NCBI RefSeq assembly: GCF_000831645.3
Contig: NZ_CP012559.1
Span: 1,550,001 to 1,614,000, forward strand
Length of the DNA stretch: 64,000 nucleotides
Direction: 5' to 3'
From: Companilactobacillus heilongjiangensis
GTDB lineage: Bacteria > Bacillota > Bacilli > Lactobacillales > Lactobacillaceae
Shown here: positions 25,728-35,013 of the stretch, in pieces
Layout: every line of letters starts with the position of its first letter
Position numbering within the stretch: the first letter of the stretch is position 1
Position numbers and translations under genes: made by a program
Notes under the pieces: model-generated
Told to the model about the DNA's origin: nothing
What the model saw: the letters and a program-made list of their open reading frames with translations, nothing else
The model's database searches: none

Positions 25728-26699
25728 TTAATTCATATTTTCAACATCATAATTATCATTAGTATCTGTATCATCGCCCTGATTTGAATCATCATAACTT
25801 TGACTATCCACTGAATCATCCTCACTTGAATCGTCACTATTATCCTGAGTCTGATCATTACTTGAAACTCCAACTGATGGCGGAGCCTGATGAATTACAG
25901 TTCTATTTGGAAATACGGTCCAATCATCGACTGTTATCGCAACGTTATTGCCACTTTCAAATAGACGAACCCAATAAACATCTTGCCCATCATTAGTTTT
26001 AACAGTTCCATTTGTGCCAGAAGTTTCATCGGTCATGAATGTATATGAAGTCCCTTGTGGTGCTGGTCCATTCAAACTTTGAATTAATGCCACAGCCTGT
26101 TGACCACTATTAATCTCACCAACGGGGACTGAATTTTGACGTTCAGTATCATTGGTTGGTCGTTCCTTTTTGACAGGTTCGACCTTTTTAGTAGCTGAGG
26201 CCTTCTTGTACGCTTTCTGCAAGTCTTCCTCTTTCAAGTTAGTAGACTTGACTGTCATTACATTAGGCTCGCTGTAAGCTAATTTATTGTTCTTATTCTT
26301 GTAGCAATACAAACCAATTGTTGAAAAATCAGCGCTGTTTAAACCTTCAAACAATTTTTTAAAAGTCTTCGTACTGTTGGAACCAATTTTTATTGTTGAA
26401 TCAATTGTCGAATTAATATTAGATTTCTTAGGATATGCCAGAATGAATTTATCCCCATTAAAAGTTACATTCTTGCTAGTTCGATTGATAATTTTTAAAT
26501 CCACGGCTGAAGAATCACTGCTTCTAACAAAAGTAAATGTCATCTCAGATTTTTCAGAATCGCTTAACCGAGCGTAATCAATCGACTGCTCAGTTTTCTT
26601 AGGACTTTGATTGTCTTTTGAACTAGTGGTCACTTTGCCACAGCCAACAATCAACAACAATAATCCTAAAATTAAGACGGTTAATCCCTTTCGCTTCAT
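25728..26699 (-). CDS. Lipoprotein of unknown function with acidic tail
   Basis: A 323-aa precursor with a lipoprotein signal (MKRKGLTVLILGLLLLIVGC, lipid-modified Cys20). After a linker comes a beta-rich domain (about 50-155, TFTFVRSSDSSAVDLKIINR, IKIGSNSTKTFKKLFE) that looks like the immunoglobulin-like DUF4352-type extracellular folds. A second small domain follows (about 195-270, GQQAVALIQSLNGPAPQGT to VDDWTVFP), then a disordered Asp/Ser/Asn-rich tail of about 50 residues. I do not recognise a function. Its neighbours are a wall amidase and an envelope-type two-component system, so a cell-surface role is likely. Confidence 0.75.
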   Translation of the reverse strand: MKRKGLTVLILGLLLLIVGCGKVTTSSKDNQSPKKTEQSIDYARLSDSEKSEMTFTFVRSSDSSAVDLKIINRTSKNVTFNGDKFILAYPKKSNINSTIDSTIKIGSNSTKTFKKLFEGLNSADFSTIGLYCYKNKNNKLAYSEPNVMTVKSTNLKEEDLQKAYKKASATKKVEPVKKERPTNDTERQNSVPVGEINSGQQAVALIQSLNGPAPQGTSYTFMTDETSGTNGTVKTNDGQDVYWVRLFESGNNVAITVDDWTVFPNRTVIHQAPPSVGVSSNDQTQDNSDDSSEDDSVDSQSYDDSNQGDDTDTNDNYDVENMN

Positions 26700-26897
26700 T
26701 ATCTTTCCCCCAAAATAAAACTTCTAACCAAAATCATTTTAGTCATAATCATTTAAAGAATAATTTTAGCAATCTTATTAAATTACCTGATAATTATATT
26801 TATTTCAAGTTTGACTCAAATAAAATATTCCCAAATAACTTGTCCTATATAATATACCTTTTTACTTTCTATTCCAAAAATCTCCCCAAAATAAAAA

Positions 26898-26926
26898 AGC
26901 AATCCTCGATTGAAGATTACTTTTTA
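26898..26926 (-). terminator. Terminator at the end of the two-component operon
   Basis: On the minus strand AGTAATC, a loop and GATTGCT are followed by TTTTTTATTTT. It overlaps the last codons of the kinase gene. Confidence 0.65.
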
Positions 26927-28029
26927 GCAACTGTTTCATTATTATTTTCAGCGGTTTCTTTTTCAGTCTGTTCCTCTTCTGGAACTTCTTGAACTAATGG
27001 CAATTCAATTTTGAAAACTGTCCCTGAACCAACAACACTTTCTACTTCCAAACTGCCTTGATAGATTTCAATCAGTCTTTTGGCGATAGAAAGGCCTAAT
27101 CCGTTCCCTCCGCGCTTTCTAGACCGAGCTTTGTCAACTCTGTAGAATCTATTAAAAATGCGTTTAAGGTCGTTTTTAGCGATTCCTAGACCATAATCTT
27201 GAACAACCACTTCCAGCAATGCAGAATTAGTTGAAGCTGCTAAATTTATTTCCTTACGATCAGCTGAATACTTAAAAGCATTATCCAGCAAAATTACCAA
27301 TACTTGCTCCAAGTGATTGCGATAGATCTTAACTTCACTACCCTCACGGATATCGTCATCGAAATTGATCACAAAATCTGGATGCAACATCTTGAAATCA
27401 TTGTAAACTTGCGTAAACAAAGGTTTCACTTCCGTTGTCTGTTCCAAATATGCACTGTCGATCTGTTCAACACGTGTAAGATCTAGCATCTCTTGAATCA
27501 AGGATTGCATACGTTTCAACTCTTGCAAGGATGAGTTGATTGAATCGTTCAATACCTCTGGATCGTCTTTGCCCCAACGTTGTAACATACTCAAATGACC
27601 TTCAAGCACAGCTACCGGCGTCCGTAACTCGTGAGAAACATCTTCCACGAATTCCTTTTGCTGATTAGTGTATGCCTGCATGCGGTCCAACATTTTATTG
27701 ATATTAACAGTTAAATCGTAAATTTCATCATTTCTTTTACGTAGTTTAATACGTGAGTCTGAATCGGGTTTCTTATTTAAATCATCAATCGTCTTATTGA
27801 TCTTTCTCAAATCATTCAAGACTAATGTGACCGCATAAAAAGTTAAAACGACTCCCAAAATAAAGACTACGATTCCGCCAATAACCAATTTAGTCGTAAA
27901 TGAATGGATTTCATTGACCGAAGCCACACTCTGAACGGTTCTCATTGCTAAGACACCGACAAAAATGTAAGCCATCAAAATAACGACTGAAATCAATGCT
28001 GTCCATTTTAATCTAATCGAAATTCTCAT
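26917..28029 (-). CDS. arlS: Sensor histidine kinase, ArlS-like
   Basis: A 370-aa membrane histidine kinase. Two membrane spans (about 10-30 and 48-70) leave an extracytoplasmic loop of only about 15-20 residues. Then come a HAMP-like linker (LRKINKTIDDLNKK), the phosphoacceptor His in FVEDVSHELRTPVAVLEGHL (about 128-147), the N box (LLDNAFKYSAD), G1 (VQDYGLGIAK), F box (FNRFYRVDKARSR) and G2 (GGNGLGLSIAKRL). The H-box and RWGKDDPEVL segment match ArlS, but staphylococcal ArlS has a much larger sensor region, so this kinase probably senses within the membrane or inside the cell. It overlaps the regulator gene by four bases. Confidence 0.88.
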   Translation of the reverse strand: MRISIRLKWTALISVVILMAYIFVGVLAMRTVQSVASVNEIHSFTTKLVIGGIVVFILGVVLTFYAVTLVLNDLRKINKTIDDLNKKPDSDSRIKLRKRNDEIYDLTVNINKMLDRMQAYTNQQKEFVEDVSHELRTPVAVLEGHLSMLQRWGKDDPEVLNDSINSSLQELKRMQSLIQEMLDLTRVEQIDSAYLEQTTEVKPLFTQVYNDFKMLHPDFVINFDDDIREGSEVKIYRNHLEQVLVILLDNAFKYSADRKEINLAASTNSALLEVVVQDYGLGIAKNDLKRIFNRFYRVDKARSRKRGGNGLGLSIAKRLIEIYQGSLEVESVVGSGTVFKIELPLVQEVPEEEQTEKETAENNNETVAKK

Positions 28030-28712
28030 CGACGCATCACGTACCCTTTACCACGAACGGTTGAGATATAACTTGGTGCACCAGCGCGGTCAATCTTGTT
28101 TCTCAAGTATTTGATATAAACATCAACCACGTTAGTTTCAGTAGAAGAACCTGTTCCCCAAACACGTTCCAACAAGTCATCACGACTTAAGACAGTGCCG
28201 ACATTTTCCATCAAAGCACTCAACAAATCATATTCACGACGAGTCAAGTCAATAACTTCACCATTGCGTTTCAATGTTTGAGTAGTCTTATCAATCACAA
28301 GATTCTTATATTTCAAAACTTGGTCATTATTTCTTGTTACATCGATATCTAAATCAATGCGTCTTAACAATGCTCGAATGCGAGCAAGTAATTCTTCAAT
28401 TGCAAATGGCTTAACGATATAATCATCGGCACCGTGATCCAAGCCGGATACACGATCGATGATTGAATCACGCGCAGTCATCATAATAATTGGAGTATTT
28501 TTTTCTTGACGAATACGACGACAAACTTCGATACCGTTTAGCTCGGGGAGCATTAAATCAAGAAGGATCAAATCCCAATCTTCAGATAAAGCTGCTTCGA
28601 GGCCGGTTCTACCATCACGTTCAACAGTTACTTCATAGTTCTCATGTTGAAGTTCAAGTTGAACGAATTTTGCCATGTTCTCTTCGTCTTCAATAACAAG
28701 TATTTTAGCCAT
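28026..28712 (-). CDS. arlR: OmpR/PhoB-family response regulator, ArlR-like
   Basis: A 228-aa two-domain regulator. The receiver domain (1-120) has the acidic pocket EDEEN (8-12), phosphoacceptor Asp in LILLDLMLPELNG (about 52), Thr in MMTARD (about 79) and Lys in DDYIVKPF (about 101). The DNA-binding winged helix (about 132-228) has LTRREYDLLSALMENVGTVL and the recognition helix TNVVDVYIKYLRNKID. It is phosphorylated by the kinase encoded immediately downstream. Targets are not visible here. No good ribosome binding site other than AGGAGATACGT is seen before the ATG, which fits. Confidence 0.92.
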   Translation of the reverse strand: MAKILVIEDEENMAKFVQLELQHENYEVTVERDGRTGLEAALSEDWDLILLDLMLPELNGIEVCRRIRQEKNTPIIMMTARDSIIDRVSGLDHGADDYIVKPFAIEELLARIRALLRRIDLDIDVTRNNDQVLKYKNLVIDKTTQTLKRNGEVIDLTRREYDLLSALMENVGTVLSRDDLLERVWGTGSSTETNVVDVYIKYLRNKIDRAGAPSYISTVRGKGYVMRR

Positions 28713-28903
28713 ACGTATCTCCTATACATAAAATATTAAATTATCTTTAATTATAGCTTAATCATTAATTTGAATATGTCACGTTGTTGGCAATGCATTA
28801 ATGATTTTAACATATAGCAAAAATTAAAAGAAGACAAGCTTTAATTTTTATTTTTTTAAAACAGTAAAAGTTTTATGTTTGAAAGTTAAAAAATTGGTGT
28901 TTT

Positions 28904-29085
28904 GCCGTCGGAGCTGGGAAGAAATTATAACCACGGTGCGACCGGTTCGAGCCAAGGTCTCGAACCTCGATTTTGAGCTTCGCAAAGTTCGCGAATCTCA
29001 AAATACGTCAGTGGTGTAAGAGCAGAAGACCACTGCTCTTACACCACTTTCACTGCGGGTGGATTTCTCACAATCTCCGACTATT
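28904..29085 (-). repeat. Cloverleaf repeat copy 7 (reverse, diverged outer stem)
   Basis: The outer end GCCGTCGGAG and inner end CTCCGACTATT pair only imperfectly. Arm 3 is compact and perfect (GGTTCGAGCC/GGTCTCGAACC), arm 2 is TTTTGAGCTTCGC/GCGAATCTCAAAA, and arm 1 is a long hairpin (GTGGTGTAAGAGCAG, complement at 29030-29047). It lies 190 bp upstream of the arlR start. The linker of about 175 bp to copy 8 holds no gene. Confidence 0.82.
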
Positions 29086-29261
29086 TTATTTTTATATTTA
29101 TTTAGTTAACCTATACTTTCCTATTTAAAATACCGAAAATTACAAATTAACAATAATTAAAACGATTTAAAGTATTCATCACTTAACAACTAATAATCAG
29201 CTGACTATTAATTAAATTATCCGACTGACAATAATAAATAAAATCGGATATTTTAATACTC

Positions 29262-29439
29262 TAGCCACGGACTGGCAGTAATGTAGTCCGCTGTGGAAGT
29301 GGCGTTATGGCTTTAGCCATTACACCACAGGGCGACTTTTGAGACTTGCTGATTTTGCAAGGCTCAAAAGCGAGGTGCGAGACCTTGGCTCGCACCGGTC
29401 CTCATAGCGGAACTACATTACTGCCGGTCCGTGGCGGCA
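29262..29439 (+). repeat. Cloverleaf repeat copy 8 (forward)
   Basis: The outer stem GCCACGGACTGGCAGTAATG pairs with CATTACTGCCGGTCCGTGGC. Arm 1 is GGCGTTATGGCT/AGCCATTACACC, arm 2 CTTTTGAGACTTGC/GCAAGGCTCAAAAG. Arm 3 is GGTGCGAGACC/GGCTCGCACC: its fourth base pair is G-C where most copies have T-A, a compensated change. The outer end GGCGGCA is 20 bp from the gnd terminator. Confidence 0.9.
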
Positions 29440-29458
29440 TCCCCAAAAGCAAAGAAAA

Positions 29459-29488
29459 GCCCCCACTTCACCTTAGTGAAATGGAGGC
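29459..29488 (-). terminator. Intrinsic terminator of gnd
   Basis: On the minus strand GCCTCCATTTCACTAAGGTGAAGTGGGGGC contracts to a 12-bp stem followed by TTTTCTTTG. Confidence 0.8.
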
Positions 29489-29505
29489 ATTCATTACTAT
29501 TGAAA

Positions 29506-30930
29506 TTATTGTTCTTCGTACCATGAATAATGGAAAATTCCTGGCTTATCATTTCTCTCATAAGTGTGAGCACCGAAGTAATCTCTTTGAGCTTGAATCA
29601 AGTTAGCAGGCAATGTTTCTGAACGATATTGATCGTAGTAAGAAATGGCAGCCATGAAACCTGAAACAGGAATACCTGCTTGAACAGCGTAACTAACAAC
29701 GTCACGAACATCTGATTGATATTCTTTAACGATACCCTTGAAGTAATCGTCTAAGAGCAAGTTGTCTAGTTTTGGTTCTTCATCGTAGGCATCAGTAATC
29801 TTTTGTAGGAATTGAGCACGAATGATACATCCGGCACGCCAGATTTGGGCAATCTTACCGTAGTCAAGATCCCAATCGTAGTGGTCTGAGGCAGCTTTCA
29901 TTTGAGCAAATCCTTGAGCATAACTGATGATCTTACTGAAGTACAAAGCTTTACGGATCTTAGCAACTAATTCATCCATATTTTTAATTTCTGGAGTGTT
30001 TGTAGGTGCAGGAAGAACCTTGCTTGCTTTAACACGTTCGTCTTTATAAGCTGAAACGTAACGTGAGTAAACTGATTCAGTGATCAATGATTGTGGAACG
30101 CCAAGTTCTAGAGCACTTTGTGAACTCCACTTACCAGTACCCTTGTTACCAGCTTTATCCATAATCTTGTTAACGATGTAGTCGTCTGTGCCTTCATCGT
30201 CTTTTCTTGTCAAAATTTGAGCAGTGATATCAATCAAGTAACTTGAAAGTTCACCCTTGTTCCAGTCATTGAAGACGTCAGCAATCTTGTTAACATCATT
30301 GTTAAACAAGTGCTTCAACAAGTTGTAACTTTCTGAAATCAATTCCATATCACCGTATTCGATACCGTTGTGAACCATCTTTACATAGTGACCAGCACCG
30401 TTAGGTCCGATATATGTAACACATGGTGCGCCATCTTCGTCAGCCTTAGCTGAAATTTGTTCCAAAATAGGAGCAACTAAATCATAGGCTTCTTTTTGAC
30501 CACCGGGCATCAATGATGGACCTTGGAGTGCACCAAGTTCACCACCGGAAACACCCATACCAATAAAGTTGATTCCTGATTTATCTAATAGTTCATTACG
30601 TTTCATAGTGTCTTCAAAGTTTGTGTTACCACCATCAATCAAGACATCACCTTTATCTAGTAAAGGCAACAATTGTTTGATAACAGCATCAGTACCAGCA
30701 CCAGCTTTAACCATCATCATAATACGACGAGGCTTTTCTAGTGAGTCTACAAAGTCCTCAATTGTATAACTTGGTACCAATTTCTTTTCTGGATGTTCTT
30801 CAACAACCGCCTTAGTCTTTGAGCCTGTACGGTTATAGATAGCAACCTCATATCCACGACTTTCAATATTTAGGGCAAGATTCTTACCCATAACAGCCAT
30901 ACCGATAACACCAATTTGTGGTTTTGCCAT
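29506..30930 (-). CDS. gnd: 6-phosphogluconate dehydrogenase, decarboxylating
   Basis: It oxidises 6-phosphogluconate to ribulose 5-phosphate and CO2 with NADP+ (pentose phosphate or phosphoketolase route). The 474-aa protein has the Rossmann [17 protein letters not shown] (about 6-22), NRTGSK for NADP phosphate binding (about 33-38), GGNTNFEDT, the signature [19 protein letters not shown] (about 127-145) and catalytic Lys in [16 protein letters not shown] (about 179-194, Lys183). The C-terminal dimer domain is complete. CGGAGGT precedes the ATG. It is monocistronic with its own terminator. Confidence 0.97.
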   Translation of the reverse strand: MAKPQIGVIGMAVMGKNLALNIESRGYEVAIYNRTGSKTKAVVEEHPEKKLVPSYTIEDFVDSLEKPRRIMMMVKAGAGTDAVIKQLLPLLDKGDVLIDGGNTNFEDTMKRNELLDKSGINFIGMGVSGGELGALQGPSLMPGGQKEAYDLVAPILEQISAKADEDGAPCVTYIGPNGAGHYVKMVHNGIEYGDMELISESYNLLKHLFNNDVNKIADVFNDWNKGELSSYLIDITAQILTRKDDEGTDDYIVNKIMDKAGNKGTGKWSSQSALELGVPQSLITESVYSRYVSAYKDERVKASKVLPAPTNTPEIKNMDELVAKIRKALYFSKIISYAQGFAQMKAASDHYDWDLDYGKIAQIWRAGCIIRAQFLQKITDAYDEEPKLDNLLLDDYFKGIVKEYQSDVRDVVSYAVQAGIPVSGFMAAISYYDQYRSETLPANLIQAQRDYFGAHTYERNDKPGIFHYSWYEEQ

Positions 30931-30983
30931 TAATACTTACCTCCGATTTTTGTTCACATACTCATCTTAACAAAAAAATAAAA

Positions 30984-31010
30984 AAGGAGTATATAAAAAC
31001 TACTCCTTCT
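30984..31010 (-). terminator. Terminator of the nadD-to-DUF177 operon
   Basis: On the minus strand AAGGAGTAG, a short loop and TACTCCTTTTTT, overlapping the end of the DUF177 gene. Confidence 0.75.
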
Positions 31011-31554
31011 CATCATTATTTTTAAATAAATCTTTTAATTTAGCAAATTCAGGATTTACATGTTCTTCCTCTTTTTGCTTTTTAAAGTCATCTTCTGAGA
31101 TAACTTCCCAGTTTTTACCAGAAGGCATGATATTTTCTTCAGCTTCCTTCTTAGTCAAAACTTTTTGTGGAATACTCAATAAAATATTATCAATAACTGA
31201 TTCATAAACGTTAACAGTTGGATCTTCTTCATCGACTGGAATTACAATATTGTAATCTTCCAAATCTTCAGTAGACACTTTATCGACGTTATATGCTTCG
31301 TTGATTCTGATTTCAAGTGGTAATTCTACTGGTAATAAACTTCTCGTTGAAGGAACTTTGAGTGTTGTTTTTACCTTAACATCTGAAATAACAAGCCCGT
31401 TATCATTGAATAACTGGCCTTTTACCTCAACTGGTTCGGCATCCAAAACATCCTCAGAACGTTTCTTCAATTCGGCAGTTAAATCGAGTTTTTCCTCAAA
31501 TTCAAAAGGTTTGTCTTTATAACGGCGAACGTCTTGAACATCCCAATTTAGCAT
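31000..31554 (-). CDS. DUF177 / YceD family protein
   Basis: This 184-aa cytoplasmic protein begins MLNWDVQDVRRYKDKPFEFE and has an acidic C-terminal tail. It matches the DUF177 (YceD) family, linked to large-subunit rRNA accumulation. In many Firmicutes rpmF (L32) follows directly; here a terminator follows and no rpmF is present. The family cysteines are absent. The ATG overlaps the tmcAL stop by one base. It is the last gene of the nadD operon. Confidence 0.87.
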   Translation of the reverse strand: MLNWDVQDVRRYKDKPFEFEEKLDLTAELKKRSEDVLDAEPVEVKGQLFNDNGLVISDVKVKTTLKVPSTRSLLPVELPLEIRINEAYNVDKVSTEDLEDYNIVIPVDEEDPTVNVYESVIDNILLSIPQKVLTKKEAEENIMPSGKNWEVISEDDFKKQKEEEHVNPEFAKLKDLFKNNDEKE

Positions 31555-32651
31555 TAATTTACCCCTTTCATATAAGGTATTTTTCCAAAATTTTCTTCCT
31601 GATCAGTCACCAGTTGACAAATTCGATCCGCCCTGATTTCTAGATCAAGCAAGTCTTTATCATTTTTCCCAACTCGAGTTATTAGTTTAACATCTGATTT
31701 CTTCAAAGTATTTAAATACTTCTGTCCAGTTACGTTAAAACCTAATATTCTCAAATAAGGATTTTTATACACATTATTAATTTCTGAACTCTTAACGTTC
31801 AACAGCACATAAATCATCAAACGTCTGAGTCGAGCCATAGTATAGCGTTTTGACTTCACTTGTTCAATAAATTGTGTAAAGTTATTGCTCGAAACAATCT
31901 CTTTTTTCAATTTATATTCCAGGCCCTCAACCATTTGATAAATCTGATGCAACTCTTCCAATGAAGAATTGGTAATCTGATACTTCAGATATGGGAAATA
32001 ATCGTCCCAAGTTACCAATTGTTTTTCATTAAGAAGTTCTCGAGTCAGTGGTGGTGTCAGTTCAGCAATCGATTGCTTAGTAGTTAAACGTTGGCGAATC
32101 TTAGTTGCACTGAAATCACTTGGCAAACGTTTGATAGTTTTTACCGCAATTTCAAACTTGTGCTCCTGAATCTGCTTAACATAATTCAGCCCTAAAAGTT
32201 GATTAGGTAACTTGGAAATATCGATACCAATCGACTGATAGTAATCTGTCAAATTAGTAGCCGAACTCTGTTGATAATCCTGTTTGAAAGAATTATCAGC
32301 TGCCAATAGTTTTTGCGCAATATCAGTAAAATCAACTTGCTCTTCAGTACCGAAGACTAATGTATCAATACCAGACAATTGTAATAACTTAACTGCCCCT
32401 TGAGCAAATAGATCCGCCGGTTCAACCGCACACGCCATTGGCAATTCGACAACTAAGTCAACTCCGTATTCAATCGCCAACTTGGCCCGATCCCATTTAT
32501 CTAAAACTGCAAAATCACCCCGCTGAACAAAATTGCCAGACATAACGGCAATTAATACATCAGGGTGATATTTTTGTTTAATCGAATCAATGAACAATTT
32601 ATGACCATTGTGAAACGGATTAAATTCGGCAATTAAACCATAAACTTTCAT
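31554..32651 (-). CDS. tmcAL: tRNA(Met) cytidine acetate ligase TmcAL (YlbM family)
   Basis: It forms N4-acetylcytidine at the wobble position of elongator tRNA-Met from acetate and ATP. From the ATG at 32651 it is 365 aa. The nucleotidyltransferase-like fold shows GLIAEFNPFHNGHKLFI (about 5-21, HNGH replacing HxGH), MSGNFVQRGD (about 38-47), ELPMACAVEPADLFAQGAV and LGFNVTGQKYL. The frame opens to 32687, but only the 32651 ATG has a spaced ribosome binding site (AGAGGAT). It starts 12 bases after the methyltransferase stop. Confidence 0.92.
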   Translation of the reverse strand: MKVYGLIAEFNPFHNGHKLFIDSIKQKYHPDVLIAVMSGNFVQRGDFAVLDKWDRAKLAIEYGVDLVVELPMACAVEPADLFAQGAVKLLQLSGIDTLVFGTEEQVDFTDIAQKLLAADNSFKQDYQQSSATNLTDYYQSIGIDISKLPNQLLGLNYVKQIQEHKFEIAVKTIKRLPSDFSATKIRQRLTTKQSIAELTPPLTRELLNEKQLVTWDDYFPYLKYQITNSSLEELHQIYQMVEGLEYKLKKEIVSSNNFTQFIEQVKSKRYTMARLRRLMIYVLLNVKSSEINNVYKNPYLRILGFNVTGQKYLNTLKKSDVKLITRVGKNDKDLLDLEIRADRICQLVTDQEENFGKIPYMKGVN

Positions 32652-32662
32652 TTTCAGATCCT

Positions 32663-33394
32663 CTATTTTTCTGCAGAGAAGAACCAACGGGTTGAATCAT
32701 CCTTAACTTGTGATTCACCAAATTCGGCCGTTACCGAAACATTTTTGAAACCAATATCCTTCAAAATTGACACGAATGTTTCAACTGGATAAGTTCTTTC
32801 CTTGTGCAATTCAGTATTAACCGAATAGCCTTGAATCTTCTCATTCCAATTGAAAAATGTCAACTCATGCTCAATGCTGTGTGGATATTCGCCTTCAAAA
32901 CTGTTCCACATAAAGGCTGAGTCTTCAGTCCGGTGGTTGAACATATAACCAGGGAAAACTTCATCCATTTGATACAAAGAATGTGCGTCAAATAAATACT
33001 TTCCACCGTCGTTTAAATGTTCCAAAGCTTGATTGAAAGCTACTGCCAACTCATCTTCATCCTTCAAGTAACAGATTGAATCATCAAAACAAGTAATAAC
33101 ATCAAACTTGTCAAAATCATACAGATCCATCATATTGCTTTGAACAAACGGAATTGACTTTGAAGCTTTCTGTGCCTTTTCTGCTGCAATTTTTAACATT
33201 TCTTCAGACAAATCAGTTCCAGTTACCTGAAATTTATCAGCTAGTAGAATGGTTAAATCGCCAGTTCCACAAGCTACATCCAAGAGACTTTTCCCAGCTG
33301 GAGAAACTTGATTTTCGACGTATTGCGCCCATTTACCATAGAGCGAATCGTCCATCAATTCACTGTAAACACGTGCAAATGAATTGTAAATCAT
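32663..33394 (-). CDS. yqeM: SAM-dependent methyltransferase (YqeM type)
   Basis: A 243-aa class I methyltransferase of unknown substrate. Motif I is LLDVACGTGDLTILLA (about 38-53), the acidic end of strand 2 is VTGTDLSEEML, motif II/III FDVITCFDDSICYL, and LNDGGKYLFDAHS follows. YqeM sits between rsfS (yqeL) and the tmcAL/DUF177 genes in Bacilli, exactly as here. The ATG overlaps the rsfS stop. It is cytoplasmic, and a role in tRNA or ribosome modification is likely only by association. Confidence 0.9.
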   Translation of the reverse strand: MIYNSFARVYSELMDDSLYGKWAQYVENQVSPAGKSLLDVACGTGDLTILLADKFQVTGTDLSEEMLKIAAEKAQKASKSIPFVQSNMMDLYDFDKFDVITCFDDSICYLKDEDELAVAFNQALEHLNDGGKYLFDAHSLYQMDEVFPGYMFNHRTEDSAFMWNSFEGEYPHSIEHELTFFNWNEKIQGYSVNTELHKERTYPVETFVSILKDIGFKNVSVTAEFGESQVKDDSTRWFFSAEK

Positions 33395-33750
33395 TATTCT
33401 GTTACCAAGTCTGAAATATCAACTTCTGGTGCATCTGACCAAAGTTTTTCAAGGTTGTAGAAATCACGTTGTTCTGAAGTGAAGACGTGAATAACAACGT
33501 CATGAAGGTCAATCAATACCCAATCAGAGTTACGAGTTCCTTCAACGTGACCAATTTCAACATTGTTTTCGCCCTCTTTGTCCAAAACAGATTGAACGAT
33601 AGCGTCAACTTGACGTTGTGATGAAGCATCAACGATAACAAAGTAATCAGCCATGATACTTACTTCACTGATATTTAAAACTTTGATGTCATTTCCATGT
33701 TTTTCATCGGCTGCTTTTACAGCAATTTCCATAATTTTCTTTGAGTCCAA
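33394..33750 (-). CDS. rsfS: Ribosomal silencing factor RsfS
   Basis: RsfS binds L14 and blocks subunit joining when nutrients are low. From a TTG start at 33750 the protein is 118 aa, the usual length. It shows IKVLNISEVSIMADYFVIVDASSQRQ and HVEGTRNSDWVLIDLHDVVIHVF, the family signature. AAGGAG lies eight bases before the TTG, and no ATG has a comparable site; the 33792 start would run far into yqeK. Order nadD-yqeK-rsfS-yqeM is conserved. Confidence 0.93.
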   Translation of the reverse strand: MDSKKIMEIAVKAADEKHGNDIKVLNISEVSIMADYFVIVDASSQRQVDAIVQSVLDKEGENNVEIGHVEGTRNSDWVLIDLHDVVIHVFTSEQRDFYNLEKLWSDAPEVDISDLVTE

Positions 33751-33751
33751 A

Positions 33752-34354
33752 TTATAATTCTCCTTTTGCAATCCAGTAGTTATAACTAACAAACGTTGCT
33801 GGATAGATTGTTCTATTTTTATCTACTAAATGTTGTACAGAATGTTTTAACTCATAAGCCACAGCAGAATCAAGTGATTTTTCAGCATAAAGTCGAGCTT
33901 GGTCGATTCCTGGAAAATCACGTTTTGGTTCAATGAAATCACCCACGAAGACACATTTGTCAACTTGAGTCATGTTAGTTGCCCCAACAGTATGCCTTCT
34001 AATGGCGTTTAAAACATCCTCATCATAAATACCCAATTCATCTTTAATAATCTCAGCACCAACGATTCCGTGCCAAATAGCATTATTATAGTTCAACAAG
34101 TCTGGGTCTAAATGGTGTTTTTTAATTGTATCAATAAATTCTTGATCATCGCGTTCCTTAGCATAATCATGCAAGAGTCCTGCCAATCCAGCTCGATCAA
34201 CATCCCCATCATATTCAGCGGCCAGTCCACGACAAACTTTTTCAACTCTCAAACAGTGCTTATAACGAAAATCACTTAAAGTGTCTTGCATTCGACTTAA
34301 AATATCATCTCGATTTAAGCCCTGTTTTATACAATTATAATTAAAATTAGTCAT
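33752..34354 (-). CDS. yqeK: HD-domain hydrolase YqeK (diadenosine tetraphosphatase type)
   Basis: An HD phosphohydrolase, 200 aa from the ATG at 34354. Metal-binding residues are visible in KHCLRVEKVCRGLA, GLLHDYAKERDD (HD pair), NAIWHGIVGAEI and IRRHTVGATNM. Members hydrolyse Ap4A symmetrically to ADP. GGGGAC precedes the chosen start; the longer frame to 34393 has no ribosome binding site. It overlaps the end of nadD by eight bases, so translation is coupled. Confidence 0.93.
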   Translation of the reverse strand: MTNFNYNCIKQGLNRDDILSRMQDTLSDFRYKHCLRVEKVCRGLAAEYDGDVDRAGLAGLLHDYAKERDDQEFIDTIKKHHLDPDLLNYNNAIWHGIVGAEIIKDELGIYDEDVLNAIRRHTVGATNMTQVDKCVFVGDFIEPKRDFPGIDQARLYAEKSLDSAVAYELKHSVQHLVDKNRTIYPATFVSYNYWIAKGEL

Positions 34355-34985
34355 TATAAAGTCCCCTATCCTCAATATACCAAGCGACATCATCGGGAAC
34401 TAAATACTTAATCGACTGTCCCTTTTGAACACGCTCGCGTATCATACTCGAACTAATTTCTAGTTCAGGAGTATTTACCCAAAGTATAGGATAGTTTGAC
34501 TTTTTCTCAAAACCTTTTCGGCAAACTCCAACAAAATGAACCATTTGTACTAATTCATCAATATGCGACCACTTTGGCAAGTTTTCCACCATGTCGCCAC
34601 CGATAATAAAATAGTATTCCGTATTCGGATTTAATTCCTGCAACATTTTGATCGTATCGTACGTATAACTGACTCCACCACGGCGAATATCAGTCAAATC
34701 CAAATCAAAATGAGGATTGTCTCGAATAGCTAGTTTGATCATTTCAATTCGATCATCACTATCAATTGTTGGAATAGCCTTTTTAACACCACGATGAGGC
34801 GGAATCTTGTCTGGCAAGAATAATACCTTATCCAGACAGAGCTGTTCACGAACTTGTTCCGCAATCAATAAATGACCTAGATGAATCGGATTAAACGTCC
34901 CACCCAAAATACCCACATGACGCTTAGGCAAATTGCTGTGAAACTGTAATTTTGCTTTAGTTAATAATTGTTTTTGAGTATTCAT
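34347..34985 (-). CDS. nadD: Nicotinate-nucleotide adenylyltransferase
   Basis: NadD forms deamido-NAD from nicotinate mononucleotide and ATP. From the ATG at 34985 it is 212 aa. The core motif is GILGGTFNPIHLGHLLIA (GGTFNPxHxGH), followed by KVLFLPDKIPPHR, YYFIIGGDMVENLPKW and the C-terminal ISSSMIRERVQKG (SxTxxR). The open frame runs to 35120, but that part is read out of repeat copy 9 and has no ribosome binding site, so the longer start is an artefact. Only about 28 bases separate the ATG from the repeat, so the transcript must start inside or beyond the repeat pair. It is normally next to yhbY; here the pair 9/10 lies between. Confidence 0.94.
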   Translation of the reverse strand: MNTQKQLLTKAKLQFHSNLPKRHVGILGGTFNPIHLGHLLIAEQVREQLCLDKVLFLPDKIPPHRGVKKAIPTIDSDDRIEMIKLAIRDNPHFDLDLTDIRRGGVSYTYDTIKMLQELNPNTEYYFIIGGDMVENLPKWSHIDELVQMVHFVGVCRKGFEKKSNYPILWVNTPELEISSSMIRERVQKGQSIKYLVPDDVAWYIEDRGLYND

Positions 34986-35013
34986 TTTCTCTTTTCGAAG
35001 GTTGGCAGTTAAT

